This document shows, in pieces, positions 46,911-55,543 of a stretch of 64,000 nucleotides of DNA (the first letter of the stretch is position 1; each line of letters begins with the position of its first letter). Below the pieces are notes generated by a model. It worked only from the letters and a program-made list of their open reading frames with translations. It had not been told where the DNA came from and made no database searches. The translations under genes were made by a program, and so were the position numbers. This stretch comes from Pontibacter mangrovi (lineage in GTDB: Bacteria; Bacteroidota; Bacteroidia; Cytophagales; Hymenobacteraceae), in assembly GCF_006385705.1 (NCBI RefSeq), contig NZ_VFRQ01000002.1, positions 124,001 through 188,000 on the forward strand. The letters run 5' to 3'.

Positions 46911-47927
46911 ATGAACCCGACCACAGCCTTTCCTCTCCCTATCATAGATTTGCACTGCGATTTACTGGTATACCTGACCGATGTGCCCAATTCCGACATG
47001 AACCATGTAGAGGAGATCGGCTGTGCCGTGCCCTCGCTGGTGGCGGGCAACGTGAAGCTGCAGGTAATGGCCATCTACTCGGCCACGGGCCCCGGCAGCA
47101 CCCGCTACGCCGGGCTGCAGCGCGACATGTTCCGGCAACTGGCCGATGCCGACAACTGCCTCACCGCCGTTACCGACGTGCCGCAGCTACGGCAGGCTAT
47201 GCAGCAGACAGGAAGCACCGGCATGGTGGCCGCTATCGAGAACGCTACCGGCTTCTGCGAGGAAGACGAGCCGCTGGAAGAGGGCTTTAAACGCTTGGAA
47301 AAGATGATAGAAGTATGCGGCCGCATCCTCTACATCAGCTTTACCCACCACACCGCCAACCGCTTTGGCGGCGGCAACTCCTCTGCCCCCACGCATGGCA
47401 TCACCACCGACGGGCGCATGCTGCTCGACTACCTGCACGGCCGGCGCATTGCCGTGGACCTCTCCCACACCAGCGATGCCCTGGCTTTCGACATCCTGAC
47501 GCACATCGACGCCGAGAACCTGGACATTCCTGTTATCGCCAGCCACTCTAACTTCAGGCCGGTGTGGCCGCACGAGCGCAACCTGCCCGACGAGCTAACG
47601 CAGGAGATCGTTCGCCGGCAAGGCCTGATCGGGATGAATTTTCTGCGCAAGTTTGTGAACACCGAGGACCCGGAGGCACTGCTGCAGCACATAAGGTATG
47701 GCTTTGCGCACGGCGCGGAAAACGCCATCTGCTTTGGGGCGGATTATTTTTACTTTGCCGATGAGCCCGACCAAAGCCGCTACCCTTTCTACTACAAAGC
47801 CCACGAGCAGGCCGGCACCAGCTACGCCTACCTCCTGGACCGCCTAAAAGCCCAGCTGCCGCAGGAGCAGCTGCAGCAGCTGGCTTATGGCAACGCGCTA
47901 CACTTTATCGAGCGCATCTGGCGCTAA
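46911..47927 (+). CDS. membrane dipeptidase family protein (peptidase M19)
   Basis: A 338-residue M19 metallopeptidase, normal length. PIIDLHCDLLVYL provides the HxD zinc ligands, VAAIENATGFCEEDEPLEEG the bridging Glu, and THHTANRFGGG, VDLSHTS and PVIASHSNFRPV the remaining ligands and substrate site. It hydrolyses dipeptides, possibly with D-amino acids; no signal peptide is seen, so it is probably cytoplasmic. It starts 95 bp after the DUF4864-like gene. Confidence 0.92.
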   Translation: MNPTTAFPLPIIDLHCDLLVYLTDVPNSDMNHVEEIGCAVPSLVAGNVKLQVMAIYSATGPGSTRYAGLQRDMFRQLADADNCLTAVTDVPQLRQAMQQTGSTGMVAAIENATGFCEEDEPLEEGFKRLEKMIEVCGRILYISFTHHTANRFGGGNSSAPTHGITTDGRMLLDYLHGRRIAVDLSHTSDALAFDILTHIDAENLDIPVIASHSNFRPVWPHERNLPDELTQEIVRRQGLIGMNFLRKFVNTEDPEALLQHIRYGFAHGAENAICFGADYFYFADEPDQSRYPFYYKAHEQAGTSYAYLLDRLKAQLPQEQLQQLAYGNALHFIERIWR

Positions 47928-48024
47928 AACCGCGGCGGGTTTCCATGCAAGAACCTTTTATATTATCAGGCTGTCCGCAAAGTATAAATCAGAAAGGATT
48001 GGTTTATACTTTAAAATTTCTATA

Positions 48025-48095
48025 TTTAGTGAAGGTAGAAGTATAGATTGCCGATTTGTCGCAGTCTTGCCTTGTTAAATAGATACTTTCACTAA
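48025..48095. other. dyad ahead of a small membrane protein gene
   Basis: TTTAGTGAAGGTAGAAGTAT (48025-48044) pairs imperfectly with ATACTTTCACTAAA near 48082-48095. The right arm ends 13 bp before the ATG at 48109. It could be a binding site or a transcript hairpin. Confidence 0.4.
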
Positions 48096-48108
48096 AAATC
48101 CTATTTAC

Positions 48109-48294
48109 ATGAAGTTTCTCGGGCTGTTTCTGCTGTTAGCGGGCCTTGTATCGCTGGTGCTGGAGTTTACTGGCGCTAACTTAATAGTTCTCAATTGGTT
48201 AAGCCAGTTCGGCGAAACCGCAAGCTGGGCCATCCGCATTGGGGTAACGGTTTTAGGAGGCGTGATTTACTACCTGCGGCGCCACGACGACTAG
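48109..48294 (+). CDS. small membrane protein, function unknown
   Basis: A 61-residue protein with two predicted membrane helices (FLGLFLLLAGLVSLVLEFTG and SWAIRIGVTVLGGVIYYL) and a basic/acid tail RRHDD. No family was recognised. Such proteins often act as envelope-stress components in Bacteroidota, but this is not known for this one. Confidence 0.6.
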   Translation: MKFLGLFLLLAGLVSLVLEFTGANLIVLNWLSQFGETASWAIRIGVTVLGGVIYYLRRHDD

Positions 48295-48397
48295 ATTTGA
48301 GGTGAAATTTGTATATAGATTATTTGCCATGTGCAGATAAACTCCGTATACGCAGTAATAGTGCCTAACTGCGCCCAAACCTTTAAGCCGTAACACC

Positions 48398-49057
48398 ATG
48401 GATGCTCAGGATTACACGCCTCGCTACATACAAATAAACGAGCTGTACATCGACACGGTAGTGATAGATGACACGGAGTTCATAACCCTCTGGTGCTTTA
48501 CGGTGCTGGATGACGAGTATAAGTTCGTTTACCTGGGCTGCGATTTCGGGCAGCTGAACCAGATCCTGTTTGCCGCCGGCGACAAAGGCCGCGAGGTGGC
48601 CCTGCATTTGGCCGAGGTGCTGGACAAGCCCTACGACTCGCCTACGCTTATTCCGGTGAAGGAGAAGTTTGGGGAGTACCTGGAGCTTACCGGCCACGAC
48701 ATTATTGTGTATGAGCCGCTGGCTGTGGAGGACGGGCTGGAAGAGTATGACGAGAACGACGAGGAGATGCCCATCGAGCACCTGTTCGGAGGCAAGCCAA
48801 ACAAAACCCGCCAGAAATACCTCATCTACCAACTCGACAAGCTATACCCTTCTAAAGTTTTTGAGCCGGAGAAGCAGGCTGCCGAAGAGCAGACAGGCTG
48901 TTTTGAAGACGACTCGCTGGAGATGGCGCAACTATACTATGATTACCTGAACGCGGTGGAAAACGGCTACTCCCACTGCGAGGCGCGGCAGGTGGCCGGG
49001 CTCGAGCGGGAGCTTTTCTTCCGGATGGCCCGCAAAGCCTCCGAACTCTGGCGGTAA
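48398..49057 (+). CDS. hypothetical acidic cytoplasmic protein
   Basis: A 219-residue acidic protein without signal or membrane segments. It starts QDYTPRYIQINELYIDTVVI, has strands around LWCFTVLDDEYKFVYLGCDF and an acidic middle (EEYDENDEEMPIEHLFGGKP), and ends in a helical region with SHCEARQVAGLERELFFRMA. No known domain was recognised. It runs convergent with the lipoprotein gene on the other strand. Confidence 0.65.
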   Translation: MDAQDYTPRYIQINELYIDTVVIDDTEFITLWCFTVLDDEYKFVYLGCDFGQLNQILFAAGDKGREVALHLAEVLDKPYDSPTLIPVKEKFGEYLELTGHDIIVYEPLAVEDGLEEYDENDEEMPIEHLFGGKPNKTRQKYLIYQLDKLYPSKVFEPEKQAAEEQTGCFEDDSLEMAQLYYDYLNAVENGYSHCEARQVAGLERELFFRMARKASELWR

Positions 49058-49066
49058 AATTCTCTG

Positions 49067-49636
49067 CTATAACACCTCTTCCACCACGTCTTCAGTGGTA
49101 GCCAAACTGCCTACGTTGCTGGTTTCCTCCTGCAGGTGCGCGCGCATGTTCATCAGCCAGTCCCGCGTTTTTGGCTCCTCTGCTTTTAGCAGCGCCTCTT
49201 CATACCTGCTCAGTTGGGCATGATGCGTGCTCAGCACAAATTCCTGGTAGTGCGTATCCAGTTCCTCCCCTTCCAAAAGCTTAAACTCCAGCACCAGCCC
49301 CAGGTCGGCACCGCCCAGGCTATCGGGTAATTGAATTTTCTGATGATGCCGTACCAGCTGCTGCAGCTCCTTCAGCGCATTTCCATGAAACGCCACGGCC
49401 TCTAAAGCCATACTTCTGGCCTGCTGTGTGCTGCCTTTCTCGGCCACTACTTTCGCAATCTCCACCTGCAGCATATTGCTGCTGGCGGCATAGTCCCAGA
49501 AGGCGGGCTGGTGCAGCAAACCAGTGTTCCTGCGCGATTGAAGAGCTGTTTTCTGCTCTTCGGAGGGGCCTTGGCAGGCCAGTACCAATAAAAAAACGGT
49601 GCCGAGGGTAAAGGTGATAACTTTATCTAAAAACAT
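49067..49636 (-). CDS. DUF4142-like lipoprotein
   Basis: A 189-residue lipoprotein with lipobox VLAC (Cys21) and a mostly helical mature part. FWDYAASSNMLQVEIAKVVA, STQQARSMALEAVAFHGNAL and the later LDTHYQEFVLSTHHAQLSRY fit the four-helix, ferritin-like pattern of DUF4142. His in AFHGNA and HH in HHAQ could bind metal, but this is inference. Function unknown. Confidence 0.72.
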   Translation of the reverse strand: MFLDKVITFTLGTVFLLVLACQGPSEEQKTALQSRRNTGLLHQPAFWDYAASSNMLQVEIAKVVAEKGSTQQARSMALEAVAFHGNALKELQQLVRHHQKIQLPDSLGGADLGLVLEFKLLEGEELDTHYQEFVLSTHHAQLSRYEEALLKAEEPKTRDWLMNMRAHLQEETSNVGSLATTEDVVEEVL

Positions 49637-49760
49637 GAGTTGTCAGGGTGCAAGTACTGGATTGTTATACCCTATACTGCACAGGCCGCCGCTTTGGTTG
49701 GGCTACTCATAAGATTCATCATAAAGTATAAATTTGGCTGGATCAATTACCAGAAGCGCA

Positions 49761-52067
49761 TCAGAAAGTATAACTTTTCCGCACCACCGTTAGGTTGCTG
49801 TCGCGGCCCTGGTCGGGAACCACGTAGGCCGGCCGCGCCGACGGCACCAGTTCCGGCGGCAGCCCTATGCTTTGGTCGTAGAGATAGAGGGTGAGCGGCA
49901 CGCCTGCAGCAAGGCGCAGCTCTAGCACCGCCTGCTTGCTCTCGGGCAACCCGTAGTAACGCGTAAAGTATACTTTTCCTGCAGCGGTTTCTGCAGGGGT
50001 AAGCGAAAGCCGCTGCCCAGCCAGTTTTATACTTTGCAACGAGGCAGTGTCCGGCACCTGCACCGCTACCTCCAGATGCGCCGCCCCACGCACCGACAGC
50101 AGCTGCAGGCGCAGCCGCCGCTCCTCTCCGGCAACAGAGTCTTGCAGCACCGTAGCTGTTGGCGCTGGCAGGTTCAGAGGCTTTGCCTGGCTCTGCATGT
50201 ATGGGATTGACGCGTTGGGGTATACCTGCCGCAACGGGCCTTGGGTTGGTGCTGTAAAAAACTGGCGGTTCCAGGCATCGGTGCGCTGGAAGCGCGAGGC
50301 CCACCAAGCCTTCCCCGCATCGGCATTAAGAAAATAGCTGACGTGGCTGTGCAGCGGCCGCTCCGCAGAAGGGCGCTCGCCCGCCACAGCATTAGCCAAC
50401 AACCCACCGCCAGCCAGCAGGAGCAACAGCGGCAGCAACGGCACGCCTTTCCAGCGCAGCCCCGCCTCCATAAAGGCGAGCAAAGGCAGTAGCAGCCCCG
50501 CCAGCAGCAGTGCCAGCACCACCATACCGTAGGGCAGTTGCAGCGCAAAAGCCATAAACACCACCTCGGCTATGGGCAGCAACAGCAGAACAGCCGGCGC
50601 AGCGCCTATCAAAAGTATAAAGACATGTTTGGGAGCCATGCGCTGCAGCTCCAGCCCGCCGGAAAGCATGACCGCCAGCAGCGCCCCCACGCTAAACAGC
50701 AGCGGGAACAGGAACAGGTAGGCGGCATTAGGCACGACCAGGTATACCGCTATCAGCAGCACAAACTGAAGGATGAACACGCCCAGCACCAGCGACAGCA
50801 GGCGCACCCGCCGCAGCCACAGCCAGCCTAAAAGCTGAAAAAGCCCCAGCGCTAGCAGCAGGTAGGCAGCAAAAAAACCGCTTTCGCCATACACGCCGTT
50901 GTGCCGCTGCGCAAAGGGCAGCTGTTGCCACACGCCCTCGTTTAGAGGGTAAAAAAGCAGCACGATGACTACCAGCGTAAACAAGTATAAACCTACGCCC
51001 GACACAATGCCCCAGCCCCTTACCACCTCCTGCCGTAGCGCCACACGCACCGTTACAAACAGCAGCAACGTGGTGAAGGCCACCCAAAGCAAATTCAGGC
51101 TGGACTTATAGTTGACCACCCAACCACCTATGGCATTAAAGAACACCCTGTCCCTGGCTTTGGTACTGCTGAGGGAGGTGCGCCCGAAGTGGCGGGAAAG
51201 CGCCAGCAGGTTGCTGCCGTGCTGCTGCAGGCTGCGCAGGCTAAGGTTTTGGGGAGTGTCGGTGGATTTGTGGTAATGGGCAAAGCCCTCGATAAAAGCA
51301 GCGTTCAGGCCCGCGTAGCCAGCATCTTTAAACACTGTGAAATCAGTATTGTTGGGCATGCGGCTGTATATTTCGTAAGCCAGCGAACTGAAGTAAGGAT
51401 AAGGCGCCGCCGCTGCATACTGCTTCACAAGCCACCCGTTCTTAGGGCTCATCTCGAAAGTCATACTTGGCCCGGCATTGCCCCGTCCCTCCAGGTTCAG
51501 GACCAGTGCCACCTCCTGCGCCCACGGGTGCTGCAGAAAAGCGGTCGCGCCAAACAGCCCATACTCTTCGCCATCCGTCAGCAGCACGATCACGTCATGT
51601 TGCATCGGGGCAGCGGCTTTCAGGGCACGTACTGTTTCCAGGATGGCGGCTACGCCTGCACCGTCGTCGGCGGCTCCGGGGGTGTTTGGCTGCGAGTCGT
51701 AGTGGGCCATCAGCAGGATAGCCTTGCTACCGGCACCGCTGCCTTTCAGCCTGCCCAGTACATTATAAACATGCCCTACCGATTGCTGGTACACAGCCGC
51801 GCTTTCCTGCACTTGCGGGTTTAGCCCCAGCTGCGCCAGCTCCTGCAGCAGGTAGCGCCTTACCTCGGCGTGGGCGGCCGTGCCCATGGCGTGCGGCTGC
51901 CGGGCAATCTGCCGCACATGCTGCATTGCCCGCTCCGCCGAAAACTCCGAAGCAGGGGCACTGGCCGGCACAGGCGCCGGCGGCCGCAGCAGCCACAAAC
52001 TCACCAGCGACAGCCCCACCAGCAGGAGCAGGAACAAAAGGGCAACAAAAGAAGCACGCTGGCGCAT
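49761..52067 (-). CDS. membrane-bound M28 family metallopeptidase (ERMP1-like)
   Basis: A 768-residue protein. One membrane segment at residues 6-28 anchors an M28 zinc peptidase domain (about 45-330) with the ligands His122 and Asp124 in AHYDSQ, Asp134 in ADDGAG, Glu167/168 in TDGEEYG, and a later His in FAHYHKSTDT. After it come about eight membrane segments (370-580) and a beta-rich C-terminal domain. This layout is that of ERMP1 and fungal vacuolar proteases and of some bacterial relatives. A longer GTG start at 52130 is less likely than the ATG at 52067. Substrates are probably exported peptides. Confidence 0.85.
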   Translation of the reverse strand: MRQRASFVALLFLLLLVGLSLVSLWLLRPPAPVPASAPASEFSAERAMQHVRQIARQPHAMGTAAHAEVRRYLLQELAQLGLNPQVQESAAVYQQSVGHVYNVLGRLKGSGAGSKAILLMAHYDSQPNTPGAADDGAGVAAILETVRALKAAAPMQHDVIVLLTDGEEYGLFGATAFLQHPWAQEVALVLNLEGRGNAGPSMTFEMSPKNGWLVKQYAAAAPYPYFSSLAYEIYSRMPNNTDFTVFKDAGYAGLNAAFIEGFAHYHKSTDTPQNLSLRSLQQHGSNLLALSRHFGRTSLSSTKARDRVFFNAIGGWVVNYKSSLNLLWVAFTTLLLFVTVRVALRQEVVRGWGIVSGVGLYLFTLVVIVLLFYPLNEGVWQQLPFAQRHNGVYGESGFFAAYLLLALGLFQLLGWLWLRRVRLLSLVLGVFILQFVLLIAVYLVVPNAAYLFLFPLLFSVGALLAVMLSGGLELQRMAPKHVFILLIGAAPAVLLLLPIAEVVFMAFALQLPYGMVVLALLLAGLLLPLLAFMEAGLRWKGVPLLPLLLLLAGGGLLANAVAGERPSAERPLHSHVSYFLNADAGKAWWASRFQRTDAWNRQFFTAPTQGPLRQVYPNASIPYMQSQAKPLNLPAPTATVLQDSVAGEERRLRLQLLSVRGAAHLEVAVQVPDTASLQSIKLAGQRLSLTPAETAAGKVYFTRYYGLPESKQAVLELRLAAGVPLTLYLYDQSIGLPPELVPSARPAYVVPDQGRDSNLTVVRKSYTF

Positions 52068-52113
52068 AGGTTTGGCAGTATAGAATGAAGCTAATATACT
52101 TAAAATCTGCACA

Positions 52114-52162
52114 TAAAACAGCACCGGCACCGCCTGTAGCAGGGGCGCCGGTGCTGTTTTTA
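52114..52162. terminator. terminator between the M28 peptidase and terC
   Basis: AAAACAGCACCGGC and GCCGGTGCTGTTTT form a long stem with an imperfectly paired loop; T-rich runs follow in both directions. It lies 24 bp beyond the terC stop on the minus strand. Confidence 0.85.
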
Positions 52163-52185
52163 TTTTATACTTGAATGCTGTGCCT

Positions 52186-52971
52186 TTAAGCCACTTTCTC
52201 CTCTTCTTCAGGCTCCAGCACCTCGTTCTGCCGCAGGTGCACCGGTATGGTTTTCTTGCGCAGCCGCATGTTCAGCATCTCCACCAGCAGCGAGAAAAAC
52301 ATCGCGAAGTAAATATAACCTTTCGGGATGTGCTGGTGCAGCGCCTCCACCACCAGCATAAAGCCGATGAGGATAAGGAAGGCCAGGGCCAGCATTTTTA
52401 CGGTCGGGTGCTTGTTCACGAAGTCGCTCACATACTTGGCAAAGATCAGCATAATGCCCATGGCCAGGATCACGGCAATGATCATCACGATCACCTCCTG
52501 GGCCAAGCCAACCGCCGTCAGGATGGAATCGAAGGAGAAGACGATATCGATGAGCACGATCTGCACCAGTATTTTGCCCAGGGTAGCGTGCACTTTGGCC
52601 TCTCCGTGCTCTTCTTCCTCGCCTTCCAGCTTGTTGTGGATCTCGGTTACAGACTTGGCCAGCAGGAACAAGCCACCGGCAAACAGGATGATATCGCGCC
52701 ACGACACGGCAAAATCCGCCGCCGTAAACGGCAGATTAATAGAGAAGAGCGGGTCGGATGCGCTCACGATCCAGGAGATAAACAGCAGCAGGATGATGCG
52801 GAAGATCAGGGCCAGCGCCAAACCGATGGTACGGCCTTTGGCCTGCTGGTCGTGCGGCAGGCGGCCCACCACAATCGAGATAAACACAATATTATCGATA
52901 CCCAGCACCACCTCCATAAAGGTCAGGGTGAGCAGGCTTATCCAGGTATCCGGATTGGCGAAAATTTCCAT
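52186..52971 (-). CDS. TerC family integral membrane protein
   Basis: A 261-residue inner-membrane protein with seven to eight membrane segments. MEVVLGIDNIVFISIVVGRL at the start and VLIDIVFSFDSILTAVGLAQ in the middle are the two TerC signature repeats with conserved Asp residues in the membrane. TerC proteins act in manganese or other metal export and in tellurite resistance. A cytoplasmic polar loop (EGEEEEHGEAKVH) lies in the middle and the C-terminus is acidic. It is a single-gene unit. Confidence 0.9.
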   Translation of the reverse strand: MEIFANPDTWISLLTLTFMEVVLGIDNIVFISIVVGRLPHDQQAKGRTIGLALALIFRIILLLFISWIVSASDPLFSINLPFTAADFAVSWRDIILFAGGLFLLAKSVTEIHNKLEGEEEEHGEAKVHATLGKILVQIVLIDIVFSFDSILTAVGLAQEVIVMIIAVILAMGIMLIFAKYVSDFVNKHPTVKMLALAFLILIGFMLVVEALHQHIPKGYIYFAMFFSLLVEMLNMRLRKKTIPVHLRQNEVLEPEEEEKVA

Positions 52972-53145
52972 AGTTTTGGTTTATTGTTGATTGATTATTG
53001 TTGATTGTTTTGTTTGTGTAGCCAGTATGCAGCCTATTTATCATGAGATGAATTTACCTTCTGCACTTCATCCTATATTATTGATCAATGGCAACACTGA
53101 CGTTTTGCACCCAACAATCAACAACAAACAATTAGCAATCTATAC

Positions 53146-53643
53146 TTAACTTTTCATGTTCACGTACTGCAGGGGCATGCCTATTTCTTCAGAGTTGCCG
53201 CGCAGCAGGGCGATCACACCTTGCAGGTCGTCTATCTTTTTGCCGGTCACGCGGATGGTCTCGTCCATCATGGCAGCCGATACTTTCAGCTTGCTGTCTT
53301 TGATGATCTTCATGATCTTTTTGGACGTATCCTTCTCGATGCCGGCCTTCACCTTGATGTCCTTCTTCAGCATGGCACCCGACTGGTACGCCTCCTTGGA
53401 GAAGTCGAGGGCGGTGGCGTCGAGGCCCTGCTTCACCATTTTGCTGATGAGCACGTCCTCGGTATGCTGCACGCGCATTTCGTTCTCCATCGTGATGTTC
53501 ACCACGTTGTTCTTTTTGTCGTAGTCGATGCTGCCTTTGGTGTCGCGAAAGTCGTAGCGGTTCAGGATCTCCTTGCGGGCCACGTTCACGGCGTTATCCA
53601 TGGTTTGCGGGTCTACCTTGCTTACAATGTCGAAAGATGCCAT
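53146..53643 (-). CDS. YajQ family nucleotide-binding protein
   Basis: A 165-residue YajQ of normal length. It starts ASFDIVSKVDPQTMDNAVNV, then RYDFRDTKGSIDY, and ends ALLRGNSEEIGMPLQYVNMK. Some YajQ proteins bind cyclic di-GMP, others RNA or GTP; the cellular role here is not known. Cytoplasmic. A TAACTTTG box lies about 47 bp upstream of the ATG. Confidence 0.93.
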   Translation of the reverse strand: MASFDIVSKVDPQTMDNAVNVARKEILNRYDFRDTKGSIDYDKKNNVVNITMENEMRVQHTEDVLISKMVKQGLDATALDFSKEAYQSGAMLKKDIKVKAGIEKDTSKKIMKIIKDSKLKVSAAMMDETIRVTGKKIDDLQGVIALLRGNSEEIGMPLQYVNMKS

Positions 53644-53689
53644 AGTTTTATGCTTATACTTTAAAGATTGATTTACTTAATTGAGCCGA

Positions 53690-53697
53690 CAAAGTTA
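53690..53697 (-). promoter_or_regulatory. possible -7 box TAACTTTG for the YajQ gene
   Basis: TAACTTTG on the minus strand matches TAnnTTTG and follows an AACAATCAGCAATTAAGCAA stretch, the same repeat-plus-box arrangement seen at 2887, 20195 and 25772. It lies 47 bp before the ATG at 53643. Confidence 0.5.
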
Positions 53698-53699
53698 TT

Positions 53700-53788
53700 G
53701 CTTAATTGCTGATTGTTTATAGTTGATTGTTGGGTTAGTGGGATTGTTAAATGGCTGCATGGTTAAATTGTTGATTGTTTATAGTTGA
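53700..53788 (+). repeat. AACAATTAAC-type repeat reaching into a truncated gene
   Basis: GATTGTTTATAGTTGA occurs twice (53711-53726 and 53773-53788) with TTGTTAAATGG and GGTTAAATTG blocks between. The second copy runs directly into the coding sequence of the broken acetyltransferase. Confidence 0.75.
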
Positions 53789-53993
53789 ACTCCTAAACCA
53801 GGGCAAGCGCCTCAGCTACGTACTGCTGCAGTACCTGCAGGAGCGCGCCCGGCAGTTGGCCGCAACACGCATAACGCTGCAGGCCCGCGAAAATGCCGTA
53901 AACTTTTACCGCCGCAACGGGTATGAAATGATTGAGAAAATATACCCGCTGTTTGGCTCTTTTCCGCATTACCTGATGGCCAGGCAGCTGTAA
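53787..53993 (+). pseudogene. 5'-truncated GNAT acetyltransferase
   Basis: The frame contains only the C-terminal half of a GNAT fold: GKRLSYVLLQYLQERARQLA (end of motif A), TRITLQARENAVNFYRRNGY (motif B) and GSFPHYLMARQL. The first three strands and the start of the acetyl-CoA loop are missing, because coding similarity stops where the AACAATTAAC-type repeat begins. A TTG at 53775 could start translation but would give only 72 residues. It lies 9 bp before the lipocalin gene, so the old operon may have lost its first gene. Confidence 0.7.
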
Positions 53994-54002
53994 CCTACTA
54001 CT

Positions 54003-54557
54003 ATGAAAAAAGAGACAAAACTACTGCTTACCGCCGGCGCCGTGCTGGCTGGTGTGGCCATACTTAGCAGCTGCAGCCGCCAACACGCTCCGCTGCAAAC
54101 GGTGCCAACCGTAGACCTGCACCGCTACATGGGCCGTTGGTACGAGATCGCACGCCTGCCCCAGCGCTTCGAGAAAGGCTGCCACTGTGTGTACGCCGAG
54201 TATAGCCTGAACCCGGATGGCTACGTGGAGGTAAAAAACACCTGCCGCAAAGGCGGGCCGAACGGAAAGGAAGATAGCGCCCAGGGCAAAGGCTTTCCGG
54301 TGGAGGGCAGCGGCAACAGCAAACTGCGCGTGCAGTTCTTCTGGCCTTTCCGGGGCGATTACTGGATCTTAGACCTGGACCCTGACTATGCCTATGTCCT
54401 GGTTGGCTCCCCCGACCGCGAGAGCCTCTGGGTCCTCTCCCGCACTCCCACCCTGGACCAGGACGTGCTGGAGCGCCTCGTGCAACTGGCCGACCAGAAA
54501 GGCTTTCCGGTAGAGAAGCTCCTCATGACCGACCAAAGCTGCTTTACGCAAGAGTAA
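54003..54557 (+). CDS. blc: lipocalin family lipoprotein (Blc-like)
   Basis: A 184-residue outer-membrane lipocalin. Signal GAVLAGVAILSSC with lipidated Cys24; the lipocalin motif MGRWYEIARLPQRFEKGC near residues 43-60 contains GxW, and NPDGYVEVKNTCRKGG, FPVEGSGNSKLRVQFFWPF, YWILDLDPDYAYVLVGSPDR and LWVLSRTP follow as in E. coli Blc. It stores or carries lipids in the envelope. A terminator follows at 54582. Confidence 0.93.
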   Translation: MKKETKLLLTAGAVLAGVAILSSCSRQHAPLQTVPTVDLHRYMGRWYEIARLPQRFEKGCHCVYAEYSLNPDGYVEVKNTCRKGGPNGKEDSAQGKGFPVEGSGNSKLRVQFFWPFRGDYWILDLDPDYAYVLVGSPDRESLWVLSRTPTLDQDVLERLVQLADQKGFPVEKLLMTDQSCFTQE

Positions 54558-54581
54558 CTATACTTCAGGATTTATACTTAC

Positions 54582-54625
54582 ACCAGCTGCCAAGGGTATT
54601 TATACTTTGGCAGCTGGTTTTGTTT
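54582..54625 (+). terminator. terminator after the lipocalin gene
   Basis: ACCAGCTGCCAA and TTGGCAGCTGGT form a 12-bp perfect stem, followed by TTTGTTT. The loop and right arm contain TATACTT, the overrepresented heptamer. Confidence 0.88.
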
Positions 54626-54762
54626 AGAGGGGCATCCATTAAAGTTGAAAGTATAAACTTTGGTATCGATGCTATATTTTATCCAGAGTTTATTATATTG
54701 TAAAAGCTTAATAATTAGATCATCTACAAAAGAAGCCCCTGTAGCTCTTTAAGAAAACAAAC

Positions 54763-54984
54763 ATGAGGATAGGTACTACACAAGCCGCACTTGCACCACT
54801 ATTTATAACTTACCTACTGGTAAAAGTTGTGCACCACCTGGCTGGGTTTAAGTATGATTTGGTAGAGGAAGGTGTACTGAACGCCAAGTTTGCCATTGAC
54901 CTGGCTTCATGGGGTGTAGTGTATGCTGTTACCTACTTCCTGCTCTCGAAATTAGCTCCTCAAAAAAGTGCGCCTGTTAGGTGA
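54763..54984 (+). CDS. small membrane protein, function unknown
   Basis: A 73-residue protein with two predicted membrane segments (ALAPLFITYLLVKVVHHLAG and FAIDLASWGVVYAVTYFLLS) and a short basic C-terminus. No family was recognised. It is a single gene in an A+T-richer stretch. Confidence 0.55.
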   Translation: MRIGTTQAALAPLFITYLLVKVVHHLAGFKYDLVEEGVLNAKFAIDLASWGVVYAVTYFLLSKLAPQKSAPVR

Positions 54985-55066
54985 AATCACTTCTGTATGT
55001 AGGGCAGTGGGGCGGAGGCTGTCTAAGTCACTATTTTTGGACCGCATAACTTAGTAAATTATAAAA

Positions 55067-55417
55067 ATGAAAACTTGTCTGAAAAGCTGTTTTTGTAAAG
55101 TGACTATTATGTTAGTCGCAGTTCTGGCAATTTCCTGTGAGAAAGAAGAAAGCTCTACTCAATTTTACTGGGAACAAACAAAGTGTTCAGACCCTTGGGG
55201 AACAGGCGAAAATAACACAAATACGGAAACAGTTCTTGCGGTCACTAAATACTTGGAAGATGAGGGGATTAGTGTGTTAAACGTAGAGTTTGACAACAAT
55301 TCAGAATTAGATTCACTCTGTGAGTCCTGTGGCTGTGGAACTGGAAAGAGGATTCTGTTAATCGTACCTGAACAAGACTATAGTGATATAGAAAGCTTGA
55401 ACTTCGTTAGGAAATAA
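55067..55417 (+). CDS. hypothetical lipoprotein
   Basis: A 116-residue lipoprotein with lipobox AISC (Cys24). The mature part has several cysteines (QTKCSDPW, then LCESCGCGTGKR) and a C-terminal RILLIVPEQDYSDIESLNFV. The pattern resembles small Bacteroidota lipoproteins with an NTE-like repeat, but no family was recognised. A+T-richer than neighbours. Confidence 0.6.
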   Translation: MKTCLKSCFCKVTIMLVAVLAISCEKEESSTQFYWEQTKCSDPWGTGENNTNTETVLAVTKYLEDEGISVLNVEFDNNSELDSLCESCGCGTGKRILLIVPEQDYSDIESLNFVRK

Positions 55418-55460
55418 TAACGTTATCCAACACAATTCAGCCTTTATGCCTAGCATCGCC

Positions 55461-55491
55461 TCGCACATCGGCTGCACCAGCCGATGTGCGA
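55461..55491. other. 13-bp perfect hairpin
   Basis: TCGCACATCGGCT and AGCCGATGTGCGA pair perfectly around GCACC. No T-run follows, so it is not a standard terminator. It lies between two plus-strand genes. Confidence 0.75.
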
Positions 55492-55514
55492 CACCTAAAA
55501 AACAACCACCCTTC

Positions 55515-55522
55515 TATTTTTG
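55515..55522 (+). promoter_or_regulatory. possible -7 box TATTTTTG
   Basis: TATTTTTG fits TAnnTTTG and lies 21 bp before the ATG at 55544. No -33 TTTG is apparent. Confidence 0.4.
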
Positions 55523-55543
55523 AAACCACCAAAGACCATAGAT

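Noticed and set aside
55418..55445. Possible integron attC site near CGTTATCCAACAC
   Set aside because: ATCCAAC fits one core-site half (RYYYAAC), but no GTTRRRY partner occurs at the proper distance, and no integrase is seen.
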